NCBI GenBank assembly: GCA_016710625.1
Contig: JADJVK010000001.1
Coordinates: forward strand, 248,001-312,000
Length of the DNA stretch: 64,000 nt
Direction: 5' to 3'
Source: Saprospiraceae bacterium
Lineage (GTDB): Bacteria; Bacteroidota; Bacteroidia; Chitinophagales; Saprospiraceae
Translations under genes and position numbers: made by a program
In this document: in pieces, positions 8,997 to 17,111 of the stretch
Numbering within the stretch: position 1 is the first letter of the stretch
Layout: each line of letters opens with the position of its first letter
Notes under the pieces: model-generated
The model's input: only the letters and a program-made list of their open reading frames with translations
Database searches by the model: none
What the model was told of the DNA's origin: nothing

Positions 8997-9458
8997 ATGA
9001 AAAAGATAGTTAAATTTTCAATTTTATTAATCGTAATATTTTTTACAAATTGTAAAAAGGAAAATAATATAATTACACAAAATCAAGAACCCACATATAA
9101 TCAAAAAAGATCAATGCTCACAACCGGATATTGGTTTTTAACAAAAGTAAATGGTAATATATTTACTCAAGAATGTAGCAAAGATGATAAATTATTATTC
9201 TATAATGATGGAAAAATAATTTATGACCATGGTTTAATAAAATGCAATTTAGAACCAGATCAATACATTGGAACATTTGTGTTAGATTCTACAAATACAG
9301 CTTACATAGCAAGAGTTTTATATTTACCCCAAATCGGTTCTACTCCTGCAGAAACATATATTGATACATTAGATGTAATTAAATTAGATTCATCAAATTT
9401 GGAACTTCAATTCAGAAACCAACAAAAAACTTTGAATACATATCAAAAAATGTATTAA
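8997..9458 (+). CDS. Putative lipoprotein, lipocalin-like
   Basis: A 153-residue protein starting with a type II signal peptide and lipobox ('LIVIFFTNCKKEN'; the Cys is at about residue 19), so a lipoprotein. The rest is short and beta-rich: 'GYWFLTKVNGNIFTQEC', 'LLFYNDGKIIYDHGLIKC', 'YIGTFVLDSTNTAYI'. This spacing of Trp, two Cys and Asp/Gly resembles the small lipocalin-like domains of Bacteroidota lipoproteins, but the match is only by eye. It lies between two T9SS cargo genes and has its own upstream terminator. Confidence 0.65.
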   Translation: MKKIVKFSILLIVIFFTNCKKENNIITQNQEPTYNQKRSMLTTGYWFLTKVNGNIFTQECSKDDKLLFYNDGKIIYDHGLIKCNLEPDQYIGTFVLDSTNTAYIARVLYLPQIGSTPAETYIDTLDVIKLDSSNLELQFRNQQKTLNTYQKMY

Positions 9459-9490
9459 AACTATTATTTAATATAATTCAATAGATTATA

Positions 9491-10817
9491 ATGAAAAAAC
9501 TATTTTTTATTCTGAGTTTAACAATTGCTTTTTTTCACAGTTGAAGCTCAAATACCAAAACCTATTTTGGTAACTTACAAAAATGCAAATAATTATAAAG
9601 ATTCTTTGACGAATATTAGAAAAATTGGTTACGATTATGATAATAACAACTTTATAATATATTCATATACAGATATTTGGGATACTACAACCCAAATGTA
9701 CTTACATTTCAATAAATCTACATTTACTAATAATCTTTATGGGAATCCAACAGAGATATTAGAGCAGAGATATGATACTAGTGGTTGGAAACAAAACTCA
9801 AGAACAACTATAAAATATTTTAAACCAAATTTGGATACCCTAAGTGTTTATGAAACTTATGACGGGGTTTCTTGGAATATTTCATCCAGAAAAAGGTCAA
9901 GTTATTTACCAAATGGAAAACCGATTTACATAATAAATGAAAAATTTAATGGCAGTAAGTTCATTCCAACTTTAGAAAATAATTATGAATACTTTTCTGA
10001 TAGCTTAATTAAGACTTTTTCCTACAAAATTTACCAGAATGATACTTTAACTTATTCAATTAAAGAAACAACTGAATATGATACTTTAAATAGGGTGAAA
10101 GTTTTAATAAGAGAGACTCAAAATGTTAAATTACTTACAGAATGGAAAAATCAATTAAAAATTGAATACTCTTATTTGGATAATGATTCAAAAGAAGATG
10201 AAAAACTATATTATAATTGGAACGTTGCTCAAAATAATTGGAATTACACTAATAAAATTGCAATTACATACACAATAGATGAAAAAATTGAAACATTAAT
10301 AGATATTAATCAAAAAATAGTTTCAAGAAATTATTATAAATATAAAACCAATGGAGATCTTTTGAACCAGACTTTAGAAATTTGGAGTTCAAATTTAAAT
10401 TCCTTATACAAAACTATTGATACCAAATATGATTATAGAGCAGATGGTGGTATTGTACAAATGTCAATATACAAAAGAAATTTAAATGATATTGACACTT
10501 TATTTCATATTAATTATAGTGAACTTTATGAATATAAATCAACAACTAGTATCCTTGATTTAACCACAAACAATTATTTAAACCTTTTTCCAAACCCAAC
10601 CAATCAATTGGTTAATTTTGATTTAGGGATTCCATATGAAGACACCCCAATTAATTGGTATGTTTTTGACCGTACTGGAAAAATAATTAAATCAAGTTCA
10701 GCCAATTCGAATAATAATTCCATTAATATTCAAGACCTACAAAATGGTATTTATAATTTAATAGTCCAATCTCAAAAAGGAAAAATGTATCATGGAAGTT
10801 TTGTAAAAATTGAATAA
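9491..10817 (+). CDS. T9SS-exported protein of unknown function (frameshift in signal peptide)
   Basis: The ATG at 9491 opens a signal peptide ('MKKLFFILSLTIAFF') that runs into a stop in the seven-T run at 9529-9535. With one T fewer the frame continues into 'TVEAQIPKP' and stays open to 10817. The restored protein has about 440 residues: a Tyr/Asn-rich beta-repeat body with YD-like units ('RYDTSGWKQNSRTTIKY', 'TKYDYRADGGIVQMSIY') and a type A T9SS sorting domain ('NLFPNPTNQLVNFDL', 'NIQDLQNGIYNLIVQS'). The intact signal peptide across the shift argues that the extra T is a read error or a very recent mutation. The function is not recognised. Confidence 0.75.
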
Positions 10818-10881
10818 ATCACTTTTTAAACCAAAAACTATCTATCCAAAAATAACATATCTGAGTGAAATAATTTTTTTA

Positions 10882-10915
10882 TGAGGCTTTCAAATGAAAG
10901 CCTCACTTTTTCTTT
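10882..10915 (+). terminator. Intrinsic terminator after the 9.5-kb T9SS gene
   Basis: A 10-bp perfect stem (TGAGGCTTTC / GAAAGCCTCA), a 4-base loop and a T-rich tail on the plus strand. It overlaps the end of the convergent small membrane protein gene by two bases. Confidence 0.85.
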
Positions 10916-11189
10916 AAAAATAGGACCAATATGCCAAAAAGCCTACCATTAAAGTCAAAAATCCCATGAGAACTCCCCATTGATATTGTTTTGCAATAGA
11001 AAAGTCTTTCTTGAACAATTGATATATCGCAATGGTTTGGTTGATAGCTATTTGTAAGCCAGCACCAACAAAACCCGTCAATGCCCAGCTCATCATGGCT
11101 GGGTTGAAGAAGGGAATCAATATTAAATTGAGGCAAACAATCGAGAAAACGATGTTGATTTTGAATACTTTATGAATTTTAGTCTCCAT
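10914..11189 (-). CDS. Small membrane protein
   Basis: A 91-residue hydrophobic protein with probably three membrane segments ('INIVFSIVCLNLILIPFF', 'WALTGFVGAGLQIAINQT', 'GVLMGFLTLMVGFLAYWS'). Its start overlaps the end of the DUF1963 gene by 11 bases on the same strand, so translation is probably coupled. I do not recognise the family; the arrangement suggests a minor membrane protein of the mtaB operon. Confidence 0.6.
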   Translation of the reverse strand: METKIHKVFKINIVFSIVCLNLILIPFFNPAMMSWALTGFVGAGLQIAINQTIAIYQLFKKDFSIAKQYQWGVLMGFLTLMVGFLAYWSYF

Positions 11190-11964
11190 TGTCCCAGTGC
11201 ATCCTTACTTTACTAAAATCTAGTTTTTCAATATCCGCTTTTCTGATAAAGAAATTTAATAACCCAAAATCTCCCCAGTCTATCATTTCATCATCGGAAT
11301 CTAATTGCAAAAGCAATAGCATTGGGTCCTCCATACTTCGAGGGTCATCACCAGCAAACTCGGCAAAACCTCCTATTTTATGCCCAGCTGCACTTACTGT
11401 TTCATCATATTCAAATCGAATATTCCACTTTTCTTCTCCAAATTTTTCAAAAAAATCTGCCCCAAGATATTTTTCAAAATGATAATCACCCGATGGACAA
11501 AACTCACTTTCCAACTCAAATTCAATAGGCCAACTTTTTCCACCACCCTTAGTTGGGTTGTTATTCATTTTTCTCAAAAAAGAAAATTCGTTCTGAATTG
11601 CCTGCAAATCTTCTACGATGGAGGGATAATAAATAATCCTGAAGAAATCCTGTTGCTCCGGATTTTTAGCCCGATAGCCAAAGTTGCCATCATCGTAAAT
11701 GAAAAATTGCAACAATCCTTGTTTGGGCATCCAGTCGTTTTCTGGAAGCTCAGCACAATTAATTTGAGCTAAAAATAATAGATGTTTACCATTTGTCGCC
11801 TTAGGATATTCTGCTCCAATTGGCAAATAAGGATAGCCGCCCACTTTGCTCTGCCACCATTTTGCCTTTCCGCCTTCTATAGAATAAATTCCGATAAACT
11901 CAGTTTCTGTCTTCTGAAATTCTGGGATATAGGGTTGTAGTTTTTCGGAAAATTCGTAGTCCAT
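11179..11964 (-). CDS. YwqG-like DUF1963 protein
   Basis: A 261-residue soluble protein of the YwqG/DUF1963 family. The typical elements are 'SKVGGYPYLPIGAEYP', 'LLFLAQINCAELP', 'LLQFFIYDD' and, near the end, 'HKIGGFAEFAGDDPR' with 'LLLLLQLDSDDEMIDWGDFG'. The family has no firmly established biochemical role. The gene begins 1 base after the mtaB stop and overlaps the next small gene, so it belongs to the mtaB transcript. Confidence 0.8.
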   Translation of the reverse strand: MDYEFSEKLQPYIPEFQKTETEFIGIYSIEGGKAKWWQSKVGGYPYLPIGAEYPKATNGKHLLFLAQINCAELPENDWMPKQGLLQFFIYDDGNFGYRAKNPEQQDFFRIIYYPSIVEDLQAIQNEFSFLRKMNNNPTKGGGKSWPIEFELESEFCPSGDYHFEKYLGADFFEKFGEEKWNIRFEYDETVSAAGHKIGGFAEFAGDDPRSMEDPMLLLLQLDSDDEMIDWGDFGLLNFFIRKADIEKLDFSKVRMHWDNGD

Positions 11965-11965
11965 T

Positions 11966-13309
11966 TTAATTTTTTATTGTTTCTAAAACCTGTGCACTCA
12001 TGACGCCTTCTGCATCCACTTCAGACAATGTTACTGGTCCGATTGTATTTAATAAATATGCTTCCAATGGAGTTTCAATTTTGATATAATTATCTGTAAA
12101 TCCACTCATTACACCCTCTTTTGCCTCTGATTCAAATAAAACTTCCCTTTGGGTGTTCGAAAATTGTTCGTAGAAAAATCGCTTTTTCTTTTCTGATAAA
12201 ATTCTCAATTGTTCGTTTCGATTCCTTCTTTCTTCTATGCTTACTACTCCTTCCATCTCATTTGCAGGTGTATTATTCCGCTCTGAATAAGTAAAAACAT
12301 GCAAATATGAAATATCCATTTCTTGTATGAAACGATAGGTTTCTTTGAAATCTTCCGCAGTTTCGCCAGGAAAACCAACAATTACATCCACCCCAATACA
12401 ACAATGCGGCATTACAGATTTAATATATTTCACTCGATCAGCATATAATTCCCGTTTATATCTTCTCCTCATCTGTAGCAACTGCTTATTGTTACCGCTT
12501 TGTAGTGGAATGTGAAAATGGGGCATAAATCTATCCGATTGAGCGACAAAATCTATTATTTCGTTGGTCACCAAATTGGGTTCAATGGAAGAAATTCTAA
12601 ATCTTTGTATTTCCTCTAGCTTATCTAATTCACGAATCAAATCAATAAATAGTGCATTCTTTTTGGGCAAAGCCCCTTCAATCACCTCCGTTCCATTCCC
12701 AAAATCTCCAATATTCACACCTGTCAACACAATTTCTTTCACCCCCATTTCCCCAATCTTTCTGGCATTTTCGACTACGTTTTCTACCAAATCACTTCTA
12801 CTTTTTCCTCTTGCCAAAGGGATTGTACAAAAGGAACATTTGTAATCACAACCATCCTGCACTTTTAGAAACGATCTCGTCCTATCGCCAAATGAAAAGG
12901 CTTGTGTGAATGTATTTGCCTCCTTTATTTCACCTGCCTTCACCATCCCTTTACCTGTAGCTTTCGAAATTGAATCTACATATTCAATAATTCTAAACTT
13001 TTCAGCAGCACCTAAAACCAAATCTACCCCAGGAATTTCAGCAATTTCTTGCGGTTTCAATTGGGCATAACAGCCGACAACAATCACAAAAGCCTGTGGA
13101 TTTTGTCGCATTGCTTGTCGAACCACTTTCCTACATTTCCTGTCGGCAAAGTCAGTAACCGAACAAGTATTGATGACATAAATGTCTGCTGCATGGTCAA
13201 ATTCGACTTCAGCAAAACCATTGTCTTCAAACAATCTTCCGATGGATGATGTTTCAGAATAGTTTAATTTACAGCCTAATGTATAGAATGCTACCGTTTG
13301 CGGTGTCAT
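11966..13309 (-). CDS. mtaB: tRNA t6A37 methylthiotransferase MtaB
   Basis: A radical-SAM methylthiotransferase that turns t6A37 into ms2t6A37 in tRNAs. The N-terminal cluster cysteines are in 'TLGCKLNYSE', 'VINTCSVTDFADRKCRK' and 'VVGCYAQLKP'; the radical-SAM cluster is the CxxxCxxC of 'DGCDYKCSFCTIPLARGKSR'. A TRAM-like tail follows ('GVMSGFTDNYIKIE'). 'GCKLN' and the 'RKC' element point to MtaB rather than MiaB or RimO. I chose the ATG at 13309 because the -7 element TAACTTTG lies at 13331-13338 on the minus strand, which puts an upstream TTG at 13333 outside the transcript. DUF1963 and small membrane genes follow in the operon. Confidence 0.92.
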   Translation of the reverse strand: MTPQTVAFYTLGCKLNYSETSSIGRLFEDNGFAEVEFDHAADIYVINTCSVTDFADRKCRKVVRQAMRQNPQAFVIVVGCYAQLKPQEIAEIPGVDLVLGAAEKFRIIEYVDSISKATGKGMVKAGEIKEANTFTQAFSFGDRTRSFLKVQDGCDYKCSFCTIPLARGKSRSDLVENVVENARKIGEMGVKEIVLTGVNIGDFGNGTEVIEGALPKKNALFIDLIRELDKLEEIQRFRISSIEPNLVTNEIIDFVAQSDRFMPHFHIPLQSGNNKQLLQMRRRYKRELYADRVKYIKSVMPHCCIGVDVIVGFPGETAEDFKETYRFIQEMDISYLHVFTYSERNNTPANEMEGVVSIEERRNRNEQLRILSEKKKRFFYEQFSNTQREVLFESEAKEGVMSGFTDNYIKIETPLEAYLLNTIGPVTLSEVDAEGVMSAQVLETIKN

Positions 13310-13330
13310 AGTTTTAAAATAAATTGGGTG

Positions 13331-13338
13331 CAAAGTTA
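13331..13338 (-). promoter_or_regulatory. Promoter -7 element of mtaB
   Basis: TAACTTTG on the minus strand matches the Bacteroidota TAnnTTTG element, 21 bases before the chosen ATG. The nearest TTG is 24 bases further upstream, longer than the usual spacing, so only the -7 box is well supported. Confidence 0.5.
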
Positions 13339-13372
13339 CAATATAATCCTACTCATTACCACCAAATTTTTA

Positions 13373-13380
13373 TAAGTTTG
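13373..13380 (+). promoter_or_regulatory. Promoter -7 element of pcm
   Basis: TAAGTTTG matches TAnnTTTG and lies 32 bases before the ATG at 13413. No well-spaced TTG is seen. It decides against the in-frame GTG at 13380. With the mtaB element it forms a divergent promoter pair. Confidence 0.45.
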
Positions 13381-13412
13381 TGATTAATCTATTTTTAAGT
13401 ATAAAATTTGAG

Positions 13413-14054
13413 ATGACAGATAGCTATCGACATAAAGGATTGAGAAAAAAATTAGTAGAAAATTTAATAGAAAAAGGGATAACTGATCATAAAGTTTTAG
13501 ATGCTATTAGCACCTTACCACGTCATTTTTTTATGGATTTAGCTTTTGAAGAAAAAGCTTATGAAGACATTCCTTTTCCTATTGGTAAAGAGCAAACAAT
13601 TTCTCAACCATTTACTGTAGCTTATCAATCATCCCTTTTAGAAGTGCAAAAAAGAGATAAAATAATGGAAATAGGTACTGGGTCTGGTTATCAAGCAGCT
13701 ATTTTATCTTTAATGGGTGCAAGGGTTTACACAATAGAAAGACATGAAAGCCTATTCAATTCCTCAAAAACATTATTGACCTCACTTGGATTTAATACCA
13801 TACAGTTTTTTTGGAAAGATGGGTACAAAGGATTACCTGAATATGCCCCATTCGATAAAATTTTAGTAACTGCTGGAGCAGAATCTATCCCAGAAATATT
13901 GCTTCAACAATTAAAAATTGGAGGCATTTGTGTGATCCCTGTTGGAAAAAAAGACCAACATATGTACAAAATTACTAGAACAGGAGAAAATGAATTCAAA
14001 AACGAAAAATTAGATACTTTTCGTTTTGTTCCCTTCCTAACTGGTAAAGAATAA
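13413..14054 (+). CDS. pcm: Protein-L-isoaspartate O-methyltransferase
   Basis: A SAM-dependent methyltransferase that repairs isoaspartyl residues in damaged proteins. The family signatures are present: 'LPRHFFMD' and 'AYEDIPFPIGKEQTISQPF' near the N-terminus, the SAM site 'IMEIGTGSGYQAAIL', and 'PFDKILVTAGAESIPE' with 'LLQQLKIGGICVIPVG' after it. At 213 residues it has the usual length. The ATG at 13413 ('MTDSYRHKGLRKKL') is chosen because a promoter -7 box ends at 13380. fadD follows after 27 bases on the same strand. Confidence 0.92.
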   Translation: MTDSYRHKGLRKKLVENLIEKGITDHKVLDAISTLPRHFFMDLAFEEKAYEDIPFPIGKEQTISQPFTVAYQSSLLEVQKRDKIMEIGTGSGYQAAILSLMGARVYTIERHESLFNSSKTLLTSLGFNTIQFFWKDGYKGLPEYAPFDKILVTAGAESIPEILLQQLKIGGICVIPVGKKDQHMYKITRTGENEFKNEKLDTFRFVPFLTGKE

Positions 14055-14081
14055 TTTATTTTTGAATTTAATCAATGATTT

Positions 14082-15741
14082 ATGGCAAATACTTCAAAAC
14101 CGTGGTTAAAAAATTATCCCAAAGGGATTCCTGAAAATATCAACCCAGAAACATATACTTCTTTGATAGAAATGTTCGAAGATACTTTCGAAAAATATAA
14201 GGATTTACCTGCATTTGATTGCATGGGTAAAAGCTTGAGTTTTAATCAAATTAATAGAGAATCAAGAAATTTTGCCGCATATCTACAATCCATCGGTCTA
14301 GTCGCAGGAGATAGAATTGCGATAATGATGCCGAATCTGTTGCAATATCCGATTGCCCTATTTGGTGCCCTAAGGGCTGGTTTAATAGTCGTCAATACGA
14401 ACCCACTCTATACGCCTAGAGAAATGAAACACCAATTCATTGATTCAGGTGCCAATGCCATTGTTATTGTCGAAAATTTTGCCGAAAAATTAGAACAAAT
14501 TCTTCCCGAAACTCAAATTAAACACATCATTTTAGCAAGTGTCGGTGAAATGTTGAGTTTTCCAAAGTCTTTTATCGTCAATTTTGTCGTTAGAAATATC
14601 AAAAAAATGGTGCCTAAACACCATATAAAAGCAATTGCATTTAAATCTGCCTTGTCCAAAGGAAGCAACCTAAATTACAGACAACACAATGGGAATGCAG
14701 ATGACACTATCTTGCTACAATATACTGGTGGGACTACAGGAGTCAGTAAAGGAGCAATGTTGACAAATAGGAATTTGGTTGCAAATATGCTTCAAATTCG
14801 CTCCATCATGATGCCTTATCTAAAAGAAGGGAAAGAAGTGGCTTTGTCCCCACTTCCGTTATATCACATTTTTTGCTTTCACCGTTAATTGTCTTGCTCT
14901 GATGGGTATCGGTACCAGAACAATTTTGGTGACCAATGCTAGAGATATAAATTCGGTTATCGCTGATATTAAAAATTACCCGATTACACTAATAACTGGT
15001 ATCAACACTTTATTTAATGCACTATTGAACCAACCAGAATTTGAAAAACTTGATTTTTCTACCCTCAAAATTACAGTGGGGGGCGGAATGGCAGTCCAAC
15101 CTGCTGTTGCCGAACGATGGAAAAAAGTTACGGGTTGTTTTTTGACAGAAGGTTATGGAATGACAGAAACCTCACCAGTTGCTGTTGTAAATCCTTTCGA
15201 TGGTAGCGGCAAATTAGGTTATATAGGTTTACCTGTTCCTTCCACAGATGTAAGAATTGTAAATGATGAATATCAAGAGTTGATTTTAGGGGAAATAGGA
15301 GAAATACAAGTGAAAGGACCTCAAGTCATGAAAGGTTATTATCATAATTATGAAGCTACCAATGATATAATAAAGGACGGATGGTTATGTACTGGTGATA
15401 TTGGATACATGGATACAGATGGATTTATAAAAATTGTAGATCGGAAAAAAGATATGATTCTGGTTTCTGGATTCAATGTATATCCAAATGAAATAGAAGA
15501 AGTTGCATCCCTTCACCCAAAAGTTTTCGAATCCGCAGCAGTTGGAATTAAAGACGAAAAATCAGGTGAGGTTGTAAAATTATTTGTAGTAAAAAAGGAT
15601 TCTTCACTCACTCAAGAAGAGCTTATTGAACATTTTAAAGTAAATGTAACTGGATACAAAGTTCCAAAACACATTGAATTCAGAACGGATTTACCCAAAA
15701 CAAATGTGGGTAAAATTTTAAGAAGAATGTTGAAAGAGTAA
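14082..15741 (+). CDS. fadD: Long-chain acyl-CoA synthetase (one frameshift)
   Basis: An AMP-forming fatty-acid:CoA ligase split by a single extra T in the six-T run at 14869-14874. The first frame ends 'LPLYHIFCFHR'; with five T it would read 'LYHIFAFTVNCLALMGIG' and run on to 15741, giving about 552 residues. The ATP/AMP motif 'LLQYTGGTTGVSKGAMLTNR' is just before the break. After it come 'LTEGYGMTETSP', 'LCTGDIGYMDTDGFIKIVDR', the FACS region 'KDMILVSGFNVYPNEIEE', and the catalytic C-terminal Lys of 'NVGKILRRML'. All catalytic parts survive across the shift, so a sequencing error is the simplest explanation. It activates fatty acids for beta-oxidation or lipid synthesis. Confidence 0.88.
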
Positions 15742-15768
15742 CATATTTTTCAGAAATAATTATTCAGA

Positions 15769-15919
15769 AAATTCCATATATCTGGAATTTGCTTTTCCAA
15801 AGCAATGTTTTAATGGTTTTTCATTAAACAAATGGGTGAATTATACAATTTTTTAGTAAATTTAAATAATTATATTCCATTAATTTGGAAATAATTACAC
15901 TAATCCATATTTTTGGATT
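15769..15919. repeat. Three related inverted repeats, two covering a promoter
   Basis: Three copies of a dyad with a 6-base spacer: AAATTCCA-N6-TGGAATTT (15769-15790), TTCCA-N6-TGGAA (15875-15890) and AATCCA-N6-TGGATT (15902-15919). The second overlaps the -33 TTG and the third overlaps the -7 box of the promoter at 15885-15915. The first is followed by a T-rich stretch and could instead be the fadD terminator. The pattern suggests binding sites for a dimeric regulator of the barrel gene at 16033. This is inference from symmetry only. Confidence 0.45.
15885..15915 (+). promoter_or_regulatory. Promoter of the outer-membrane barrel gene at 16033
   Basis: TTG (15885-15887), 20-base spacer and TATTTTTG (15908-15915), the spacing seen at several other promoters in the window. 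The leader to the ATG would be about 110 bases. Confidence 0.55.
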
Positions 15920-16032
15920 TTTATTTGCAAATAATATATTTTTAGCAAATTTTCTTACATTTTCTAGCTTACCCAACTAAAAAACCCTTCCTAAATACCT
16001 TTTATTATTTTCATCTTTTTAATTATTTAAAA

Positions 16033-17049
16033 ATGAATAAATTCTTTACATTAATTGTAATGTTTGCTTTTTGTAGTCAAAATTTTGCTCAAGGAGGTCC
16101 ATGGGTAGTAGAAAAAGGGAAAACATTGCTATCTCTAGGATATAGTCAAAAAACAGCTAGCCAAAGGTGGGCACCCAGAAGTTTGGATACCAAAAATACA
16201 ACTACTGGTTCGGATGACACTTGGGGAACTGACTCCTTACAAACCAATGCAACCCTTGTGAATGGTAAATTTCACGATTTTAGATATGTCTATTTGAATT
16301 TTCAGATTGGCTTAATGAAAAATCTTGAATTGTCAGGTAATATCAATTATCTTTTTGGTTATGAAGCCATTACTTCTGATCCAAAAACAGGTGTAAAATT
16401 AACTGCACCAAGAATGGAATTGAACCAAGGGTTTACAGATGCTTGGCTTCGTATTAAATATAAATTGCCCACTAAATTGCCTATGGCAATCGAATTTAAC
16501 AGCCGTTTCCCCGATTTGTACGATCAGCCAGGTCATACTTACACAAGATACAATTATCAATATACCAATTTGGAAGGGAAAAAAGATACTACTGTCGAAG
16601 CTAGCTCCGAATGGAGAGGTTTGCTAAAAAGAGATTTTGCTTTGATTTATCATGTAGGATCTTCTTTTCTAAAAAATGGCGACCTGTTTGCACAAGGGTT
16701 TGCTGGCTACAACTGGCGTCAAGGAGCTTATGCTGACCAGTTTTTGGCTGGAGCTACCGTTGGTTACACTTTTAGAGTAGGAAAAGGGATTGAAATCATT
16801 CCGAATATCTACACCGATTTGACTTACGGATTAACGAATGGTGGAAAACCAGACATTTCAGATAGATTCCAACAAGGAGGACGATCAAATTATTATTTTA
16901 ATAATTCCCGATATTGGAGAGCATATTTTAATGTATATGCTAAATTGACAAAAAATATTGCTGTTGCAACTGGTTATGGACAATGGCTTTGGGGACAAGG
17001 CTCTGTAAAATATTCCGAGCCATTTGCACAAGTTTTCTTCGGTTTTTAG
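16033..17049 (+). CDS. Outer-membrane beta-barrel protein (unknown substrate)
   Basis: A 338-residue protein with a signal peptide ending 'SQNFAQ' and then alternating aromatic/polar strands typical of an outer-membrane barrel: 'KTLLSLGYSQKTA', 'FRYVYLNFQIGLMKNLELSG', 'AWLRIKYKLPT', 'IAVATGYGQWLWGQG'. It ends in an aromatic residue ('QVFFGF'), as barrel proteins do for assembly. It resembles transporter-like barrels of the MetA/phenol-pathway type, but I cannot name a family. It has its own promoter covered by inverted repeats and a strong bidirectional terminator behind it, so it is a single-gene unit. Confidence 0.7.
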   Translation: MNKFFTLIVMFAFCSQNFAQGGPWVVEKGKTLLSLGYSQKTASQRWAPRSLDTKNTTTGSDDTWGTDSLQTNATLVNGKFHDFRYVYLNFQIGLMKNLELSGNINYLFGYEAITSDPKTGVKLTAPRMELNQGFTDAWLRIKYKLPTKLPMAIEFNSRFPDLYDQPGHTYTRYNYQYTNLEGKKDTTVEASSEWRGLLKRDFALIYHVGSSFLKNGDLFAQGFAGYNWRQGAYADQFLAGATVGYTFRVGKGIEIIPNIYTDLTYGLTNGGKPDISDRFQQGGRSNYYFNNSRYWRAYFNVYAKLTKNIAVATGYGQWLWGQGSVKYSEPFAQVFFGF

Positions 17050-17072
17050 ATTTTGAATAAATGTATTATTAT

Positions 17073-17111
17073 AAAAAAGCCTACATTTTCAAAGAATGTA
17101 GGCTTTTTTTT
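17073..17111. terminator. Bidirectional terminator between the barrel gene and mnmG
   Basis: A stem of six A-T pairs plus GCCTACATT / AATGTAGGC with a 7-base loop. A runs on the left and T runs on the right let it work on both strands. It abuts the mnmG stop codon. Confidence 0.9.

Noticed and set aside
11189..12909. Plus-strand open frames opposite the DUF1963 and mtaB genes
   Set aside because: They are antisense to well-supported genes, with Ser/Phe/Pro-rich composition typical of reversed AT-rich coding sequence.
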